From assembly GCA_000372785.1 (NCBI GenBank), contig KB889824.1, positions 1 to 48,616 on the forward strand: a stretch of DNA of 48,616 nucleotides, read 5' to 3'. Source of the stretch: a gamma proteobacterium SCGC AB-629-P17 (GTDB lineage Bacteria > Pseudomonadota > Gammaproteobacteria > PS1 > Pseudothioglobaceae). A program made the translations under genes and the position numbers. Position 1 is the first letter of the stretch; the number at the start of each line of letters is the position of its first letter. The notes beneath the pieces are model-generated. The model saw only the letters and a list, made by a program, of their open reading frames with translations, did not search any database and had not been told where the DNA came from. Shown here one piece after another: positions 43,670 to 48,616 of this stretch.

Positions 43670-44744
43670 CTACACGCAATTTATAGTGTGCAGATAGCTC
43701 ACTTATTTTTTCAAGAACGGTAGCTAAGTGGCGCTTAGGTATGGTTCCATCCATACAGTAATAATCTGGTGATAGTCTTCCTACAGAAGGGAAAGCGGCC
43801 TTGCGTCCTTTCCAAAAAAGTAAACGCTCATCTTCATTTTCTGAGACCCTTGTAGTGGTCGCATTTGAAAGCAAGCCGAGAACCTTATCCAAGTCTTCAT
43901 TTACTGAATCTATATCTCCATCAAGTTCGCAAAGCAGAAGCGCTTGAGCATCTAAAGGGTAACCTGGATGTGCAAAAGCTTCGGAAGCCTCTATTGCAAA
44001 TTTATCCATCATCTCGAGACCAGAAGGTATGATGCCGTTCTTTATAATTTCAGCCACCGTATCGGCACAATCTCTAACACTACTAAAGCCAGCCATAACG
44101 AGTCTAGCAAGTTCAGGTTTTGGAGTTAACTTCACAGTAATCTCTGTTAACACACCTAGTAAGCCTTCTGAGCCGTTCATTAATGCCAACAAACCAATAC
44201 CTTCATCTTTTCGAGTTAACAATAACTCTTCACCATCAATGGTCAGCATTTTAATTGCCTCCACGTTTTGAACTGTGAGACCATACTTCAAACAGTGGAC
44301 ACCGCCAGAGTTCTCAGCAACATTACCTCCAATGGTGCAGGCAATTTGAGAAGATGGGTCGGGCGCATAATAAAGATCAAACTCGTCAGCCGCTTCGCTA
44401 ATTGCTAAATTGCGAACCCCTGGTTCCACAACTGCTATTTTTTCTTCCTCATCAATTGAAATAATTTGAGTAAGTTTTGAAAGTCCTAAGACTACTGAGC
44501 CTTCGAGTGGCGTTGCACCTCCTGAAAGGCCTGTTCCTGCACCTCTTGTTACAACAGGTGTCTTGTTTTTTCGACAAATCTCTAATACCTTCTTAATTTG
44601 ATCAATATTGTTTGGTAAAACCACGGCAAGTGGTTCTTGCTTATAAACACTCAGACCATCACATTCAAATGGGCGAGTATTTTCTGAACCGGAGATAACA
44701 GTATTTTTTGGTAAAGCTCGTTTTAATTGACTTAAGGTAGACAT
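43605..44744 (-). pseudogene. glcD: Glycolate/lactate oxidase FAD subunit GlcD, 3'-truncated
   Basis: This encodes a FAD-linked oxidase of the GlcD family. The PCMH-type FAD domain is complete: PLAVVLPNNIDQIKKVLEI, VTRGAGTGLSGGATPLEGSVV, CTIGGNVAENSGGVHCLKYGLT and GSEGLLGVLTEITVKLTPKP. The substrate domain begins normally and reaches LRVANVFHAG, where relatives continue DGNxHP. Here it reads EYEKHSGNHRYCNS and stops at 379 residues against about 480-500. The last part is antisense hinT sequence. Missing are the conserved DGNLHP histidine and the GEHGxG region, so a working enzyme is unlikely. glcE and glcF, usual downstream partners, are absent. Confidence 0.85.
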
Positions 44745-44850
44745 AAATTTGAAGTAATAAAAAGTTAAAGCACCCTGGTTAGTTTAATTCAAGCCGTTAT
44801 GAATATAATTACTTGCGACTAACCAAATATCTAAGATAATACTTGCAGTT

Positions 44851-44870
44851 GAACACATTATAATGTGTTC
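44851..44870. promoter_or_regulatory. 20-bp perfect palindrome, candidate operator
   Basis: GAACACATTA followed by TAATGTGTTC is a perfect 10+10 palindrome, 26 bases before the aminotransferase ATG. It contains TATAAT (44859-44864), so a bound regulator would cover the -10 box. The -35 region is weak. No regulator gene is adjacent. Confidence 0.6.
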
Positions 44871-44896
44871 TAATTTTTAATTTCTCACAAAAAAAT

Positions 44897-46006
44897 ATGC
44901 AATCATTTACTCCACCAATCAGAACACTCATGGGACCAGGTCCCTCAGTTGTTCACCCTAGAATTTTAGATGCCATGGCTAGACCTACAATAGGACATTT
45001 AGACCCTGCCTTTGTTGACATGATGGATGAAGTTAAAGAAATGCTGAAATATGCATTCAAGACTGAAAATGCACTGACTATGCCTGTCTCTGCTCCTGGA
45101 TCAGCCGGCATGGAAACATGCTTTGTAAACCTTGTGGAGCCGGGTGATAAGGTTGTCGTTTGTATCAATGGTGTGTTTGGACTGCGAATGAAAGAAAATG
45201 TCACTCGTCTTGGTGGTGAAGCGGTTGTCGTTGAAGATGATTGGGGTACTGCTGTTAGTCCTGAAAAAGTGGAACAGGCATTAGTTGATAATCCTGATAC
45301 TAAAATTGTTGCATTTGTTCATGCAGAAACTTCAACAGGAGCGCTTTCTGATGCTAAAACTCTCTGTCAGATTGCCAATCAATACAGCTGCATCAATATC
45401 GTTGATGCCGTAACTTCATTGGCAGGCTCAGAATTAAGGGTTGATGATTGGGGAATAGACGCCATCTATTCGGGATCTCAGAAGTGCTTATCAGCAATGC
45501 CTGGGTTATCGCCTATTAGTTTTAGCGAAAGGGCAATTGAAAAGTTGACGAATCGAAAGACACCAGTAACAAGTTGGTTTCTAGATCTCAATTTGGTGAT
45601 GGGTTATTGGGGTAAAGGCGCAAAACGTGCATATCATCACACCGCACCAGTCAACACCTTGTATGGACTACATGAATCTTTGGTGATGTTAACCGAGGAA
45701 GGAGTTGAAAATTCTTGGAATCGTCACCAACAAAACCACATACTCCTAAGAGATGGTCTTAATAACCTAGGAATCGATTACTTAGTCGACGAAGCTAGTA
45801 GACTGCCTCAACTGAACAGTGTACTAATTCCTCAAGATCAAGATGACTTAGGAGTTCGCTCTTCATTACTGAAGAACTACAACATTGACATTGGAGCAGG
45901 TCTGGGTCCACTTGAAGGCAAGATATGGAGAATTGGATTAATGGGACACACTTCAAGAAAGGAAAATATTGAACTTTTACTGTCAGCACTTAAAGAAACA
46001 CTATAA
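44897..46006 (+). CDS. sgaA: Serine/alanine-glyoxylate aminotransferase
   Basis: A 369-residue class V PLP enzyme. It begins TLMGPGPSVVHPRILDAMARPTIGHLDPAF, the signature of alanine- or serine-glyoxylate transaminases. Also present are SAPGSAGMETCFVNLVEPGD, FVHAETSTGAL, the PLP aspartate in NIVDAVTSLAG, the Schiff-base lysine in YSGSQKCLSAMPGL, and RAYHHTAPVNTLYGLHE. The C-terminal GLGPLEGKIWRIGLMGHTS binds substrate carboxylate. It makes glycine from glyoxylate using Ser or Ala. It lies next to the broken glycolate oxidase gene, divergently oriented, so both belong to glyoxylate metabolism. A palindrome in its promoter suggests regulation. Confidence 0.92.
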   Translation: MQSFTPPIRTLMGPGPSVVHPRILDAMARPTIGHLDPAFVDMMDEVKEMLKYAFKTENALTMPVSAPGSAGMETCFVNLVEPGDKVVVCINGVFGLRMKENVTRLGGEAVVVEDDWGTAVSPEKVEQALVDNPDTKIVAFVHAETSTGALSDAKTLCQIANQYSCINIVDAVTSLAGSELRVDDWGIDAIYSGSQKCLSAMPGLSPISFSERAIEKLTNRKTPVTSWFLDLNLVMGYWGKGAKRAYHHTAPVNTLYGLHESLVMLTEEGVENSWNRHQQNHILLRDGLNNLGIDYLVDEASRLPQLNSVLIPQDQDDLGVRSSLLKNYNIDIGAGLGPLEGKIWRIGLMGHTSRKENIELLLSALKETL

Positions 46007-46010
46007 AAAA

Positions 46011-46036
46011 GGCGGCTTCTAAGCCGCCTTTTTTTT
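46011..46036. terminator. Bidirectional terminator between sgaA and the ferredoxin gene
   Basis: GGCGGCTT-CT-AAGCCGCC forms an 8-bp GC-rich stem with A residues before and eight T residues after (46029-46036). It works in both directions: five bases after the sgaA stop codon and just beyond the ferredoxin stop codon on the other strand. Confidence 0.93.
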
Positions 46037-46050
46037 AAAAGAAAATCTAA

Positions 46051-46299
<249 letters not shown>

Positions 46300-46316
46300 T
46301 TAAATAATCATACTAG

Positions 46317-46337
46317 CACAACTTTATAATAGTTGTG
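46317..46337. promoter_or_regulatory. Dyad around a TATAAT in the ferredoxin/isomerase intergenic region
   Basis: CACAACT (46317-46323) and AGTTGTG (46331-46337) form a perfect 7-bp dyad enclosing TTATAAT. It lies 30 bases upstream of the ferredoxin ATG and about 95 upstream of the isomerase ATG. It may be an operator or a promoter-associated hairpin. Confidence 0.35.
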
Positions 46338-46431
46338 GTTATCCCATATTACAGCGAACTTATTTTAACTTATCAATACTACTATAATAATGATTTTGGG
46401 TATCATTATTGATTTTCTTTTTAGGGTTATT

Positions 46432-47424
46432 ATGAGAGCACTTTTAATTATTTTTTCTTTATTGTTTTCTTCACTCTCATTTGCCGCTCTTGATAATGGT
46501 ATTTATGCCCTCATAAAAACTAATAAAGGTGAGATTATTGTTGAATTAGCTTATGAAAAGGCACCACTTACTGTCATTAACTTTATAGCGCTCTCGGAAG
46601 GCAGTAAGGAGAGCAACAAAGAGCCTGGAATACCTTTTTATGATGGCATAATATTTCACCGAGTTATCGACGACTTCATGATACAAGGTGGAGACCCACA
46701 GGGAGATGGCAGAGGTGGTCCAGGTTATCAGTTTGTTGACGAGTTTAGTGACTTGAAACATGACCAGCCTGGTGTCCTATCTATGGCCAACTCAGGACCT
46801 AATACAAATGGTTCACAATTTTTTATTACCCATGTACCTACGCCTTGGCTGGATGGAAAGCATAGTGTTTTTGGTCTTGTCGCTGAAGGCATAAGTGTTG
46901 TTAACTTAATTGAGCAAGGTGATGTTATTGAAAGCATATCTATTGAGCGTATTGGTGATCAAGCGAACCAATTTGTTGCTGATGAAGCATCATTTCAAGA
47001 ACAAATTGAAAAAGTTAATGCAAACTTAAAGGCAAAACAAGAGTTACGTGAAAAAGAATTTGAAAATTATGTCACTACTTCTTATCCTGGGGTTAAGAAG
47101 AGCAATTTAGGTTACTTCACAACGGTCTACAAATTGGGTAACGATAAGCAACCTAATGACGGGCAAGTTGTTTCTGTAGATGTATCATTTAAAATTGATA
47201 ATGGTCAAATCTTGCGTGAAGCTGGAAGTCCAATCGAGTTCATTCTCGGAAGTGGACAAATCATCAGCTTTATTGACAATAATATCAGAGATATGTCAAT
47301 TGGTGAAGGCCGAACAATAATTGTTACTTATGAGTCCATATTTGGTGAAGATTCTAGTGGTGACATACCTCAAGATTCAATTCTTATTTTTGAACTAGAA
47401 CTTCTTTCCGTCGAGGATAACTAA
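46432..47424 (+). CDS. Periplasmic peptidyl-prolyl isomerase, cyclophilin plus FKBP-like domain
   Basis: A 330-residue exported protein. A signal peptide ([17 protein letters not shown]) covers residues 1-18. The cyclophilin domain (about 20-180) is complete: [52 protein letters not shown] and [14 protein letters not shown]; the catalytic Arg is in FHRV. A charged coiled-coil-like linker (about 185-225) leads to an FKBP-like domain (about 230-325) with [32 protein letters not shown] and [13 protein letters not shown]. Several FKBP active-site aromatics appear absent, so it may act as a binding or dimerisation module. I chose the ATG directly before the signal peptide. mraY follows 2 bp later. 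Confidence 0.88.
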   Translation: MRALLIIFSLLFSSLSFAALDNGIYALIKTNKGEIIVELAYEKAPLTVINFIALSEGSKESNKEPGIPFYDGIIFHRVIDDFMIQGGDPQGDGRGGPGYQFVDEFSDLKHDQPGVLSMANSGPNTNGSQFFITHVPTPWLDGKHSVFGLVAEGISVVNLIEQGDVIESISIERIGDQANQFVADEASFQEQIEKVNANLKAKQELREKEFENYVTTSYPGVKKSNLGYFTTVYKLGNDKQPNDGQVVSVDVSFKIDNGQILREAGSPIEFILGSGQIISFIDNNIRDMSIGEGRTIIVTYESIFGEDSSGDIPQDSILIFELELLSVEDN

Positions 47425-47426
47425 AA

Positions 47427-48512
47427 ATGTTTCTTGAACTAATTAGCTTTCTCACTTCTCTAGATACTGGCTTTAATGTACTTAGCTATTTAACGGTAAG
47501 AGCTGTGTTCGCAATGATAACCGCACTTCTTACTACCCTTTTCCTTGGAAAATGGATTATTTCCAAGCTACAGCAATATCAAATCGGTCAAGTCATACGT
47601 GGAGATGGTCCAGAATCACACCACAAAAAAACCGGAACACCTACTATGGGAGGACTACTTATCCTTTTCACATTTACCACCAGTATGATCATCTGGGGTG
47701 ACTGGAGGAATCCTTATCTGTGGATAGTACTAACTACAGCTTTCATTTTTAGCCTAATCGGATTTTTTGATGACTATCTAAAACTTAAAAGACAAAGTTC
47801 AAATGGATTGAGTGGTAGACAAAAACTTGTTGCTCAATCAATCGGGTCAATCTTAATCGGAAGTTGGTTGATCGGACTGGAGTCTTCTAGCATAACAACT
47901 CAACTCCTAATACCGTTTTTTAAAGATAGTGTCATTGAATTAGGAGTTGTCGGCTTTTTGGTATTGTGCTATTTCGTTATTGTTGGTAGTTCAAATGCTG
48001 TAAACCTCACTGATGGTTTGGACGGTTTGGCCATTATGCCTGTGATTCTCATTAGTGGTGGTTTGGCAATTTTTGCATATATAGGAGGCAATTACAATTT
48101 TTCTGAATACCTTAACATGCCCTTTATGCCAGGCACAGGAGAGTTGTTTGTTATTTGTGCGGCACTGATAGGATCTGGTCTTGCATTTCTATGGTTTAAC
48201 AGCTATCCGGCGGAAATATTTATGGGTGATGTCGGTTCACTCTCATTGGGCGCTATTTTGGCCGTTATTGCAATTATCGTTAGACAAGAAATTTTGTTTT
48301 TCATAATGGGTGGCGTTTTTGTTGCAGAAACTTTCTCAGTAATCCTTCAAGTTGGATACTATAGGCACACCAAGAAAAGACTTTTCTTGATGGCTCCGAT
48401 ACATCATCACTTTGAAGAAAAAGGCCTTCACGAATCAAAAATCATTGTACGGGCCTGGATAATTACTTTAATTCTAATTCTAATTAGCCTAGCCAGCATC
48501 AAGATTCGATAA
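47427..48512 (+). CDS. mraY: Phospho-MurNAc-pentapeptide transferase MraY
   Basis: MraY transfers phospho-MurNAc-pentapeptide to undecaprenyl phosphate, making lipid I at the inner membrane. The 361-residue product has ten hydrophobic segments and all family signatures: [77 protein letters not shown] and the triple histidine [23 protein letters not shown]. It starts two bases after the isomerase gene and lies outside a mur/fts cluster (no murF or murD beside it), which is unusual for gammaproteobacteria. Confidence 0.97.
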   Translation: MFLELISFLTSLDTGFNVLSYLTVRAVFAMITALLTTLFLGKWIISKLQQYQIGQVIRGDGPESHHKKTGTPTMGGLLILFTFTTSMIIWGDWRNPYLWIVLTTAFIFSLIGFFDDYLKLKRQSSNGLSGRQKLVAQSIGSILIGSWLIGLESSSITTQLLIPFFKDSVIELGVVGFLVLCYFVIVGSSNAVNLTDGLDGLAIMPVILISGGLAIFAYIGGNYNFSEYLNMPFMPGTGELFVICAALIGSGLAFLWFNSYPAEIFMGDVGSLSLGAILAVIAIIVRQEILFFIMGGVFVAETFSVILQVGYYRHTKKRLFLMAPIHHHFEEKGLHESKIIVRAWIITLILILISLASIKIR

Positions 48513-48545
48513 CTCAGATAGTTTGGCACTGTAAAATACTCGCCC

Positions 48546-48616
48546 ATGAGCATAAAATCAGATAAATGGATTCGCCAAATGTCCCTTGAAAAGGAGATGA
48601 TTCAACCCTTTGAATC
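48546..48616 (+). CDS. dcd: dCTP deaminase (partial, 5' end)
   Basis: From the ATG at 48546 the reading frame gives MSIKSDKWIRQMSLEKEMIQ then PFES at the window edge. This is the N-terminus of the Dcd family (MSIKSDxWIRxM...MIxPFE), which deaminates dCTP to dUTP for dTMP synthesis. Only 23 full codons are visible, and the catalytic part lies outside. Confidence 0.85.
   Translation, partial: MSIKSDKWIRQMSLEKEMIQPFE

Overview
The window is 48.6 kb of AT-rich, densely packed bacterial chromosome. The gene content is gammaproteobacterial. Supporting genes are kdsA/kdsB/lpxK and lolCD (LPS and lipoprotein export), bioF-bioH, tsaE-amiC, a YrbG-type exchanger, YciI, and a DsrC/DsrM/DsrK set of the sulfur-oxidiser type. 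Together with the many transporters and short intergenic gaps, this fits a small-genome marine gammaproteobacterium near the SUP05/Thioglobus sulfur oxidisers. That placement is inference from family resemblance; no rRNA is present to confirm it. Two tRNA genes are present (Leu-CAA, Ser-GCU). I see no CRISPR array, prophage or insertion sequence.

Layout. 1-2946: a class V aminotransferase flanked by inverted copies of a GNAT gene (95 bp perfect inverted repeat reaching the window edge), a small membrane protein and a second type of GNAT. 2943-4320: xerD and rplS, with a clear rplS promoter and terminator. 4568-8904: an orphan gltD, then dsrC-dsrM-dsrK, a sulfur-trafficking module without dsrAB or dsrJOP beside it. 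8899-12823: amiC, tsaE, a Ca/Na exchanger, hemD and a small unknown gene. 12901-17432: metF, infA, tRNA-Leu and the three subunits of a Na+-pumping oxaloacetate decarboxylase (oadG, oadA, oadB). 17498-22562: lolD-lolC, then lpxK, a Trm112-like small gene, kdsB, folD and a HExxH protein. 22570-30932: purEK, bioFH, thiG, a Gfo/Idh oxidoreductase, upp, a decayed dienelactone hydrolase, tRNA-Ser, osmC and trpC. 31001-38250: kdsA, dapB, yciI and a complete branched-chain amino acid type ABC importer whose binding protein has a structured leader. 38354-42635: DUF4282 protein, RarD, a methyltransferase, an EamA exporter and a cytosolic reductive-dehalogenase-like protein. 42681-48616: RutE-type nitroreductase, truncated hinT and truncated glcD fused tail to tail, a serine/alanine-glyoxylate aminotransferase behind a 20 bp palindrome, a ferredoxin, a cyclophilin-FKBP fusion, mraY and the start of dcd.

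How it fits together. Most genes are housekeeping (envelope, cofactors, nucleotides, amino acids). The physiological colour comes from the DsrC-DsrMK electron/sulfur module, sodium-coupled oxaloacetate decarboxylation, import of amino acids or amides, and glyoxylate transamination. Three places show gene damage or rearrangement: the inverted GNAT repeat at the left edge, the hydrolase pseudogene at 28.8-29.5 kb, and the hinT/glcD junction at 43.65 kb. The first and third could be genuine or could be amplification/assembly chimeras; reads spanning them would decide.
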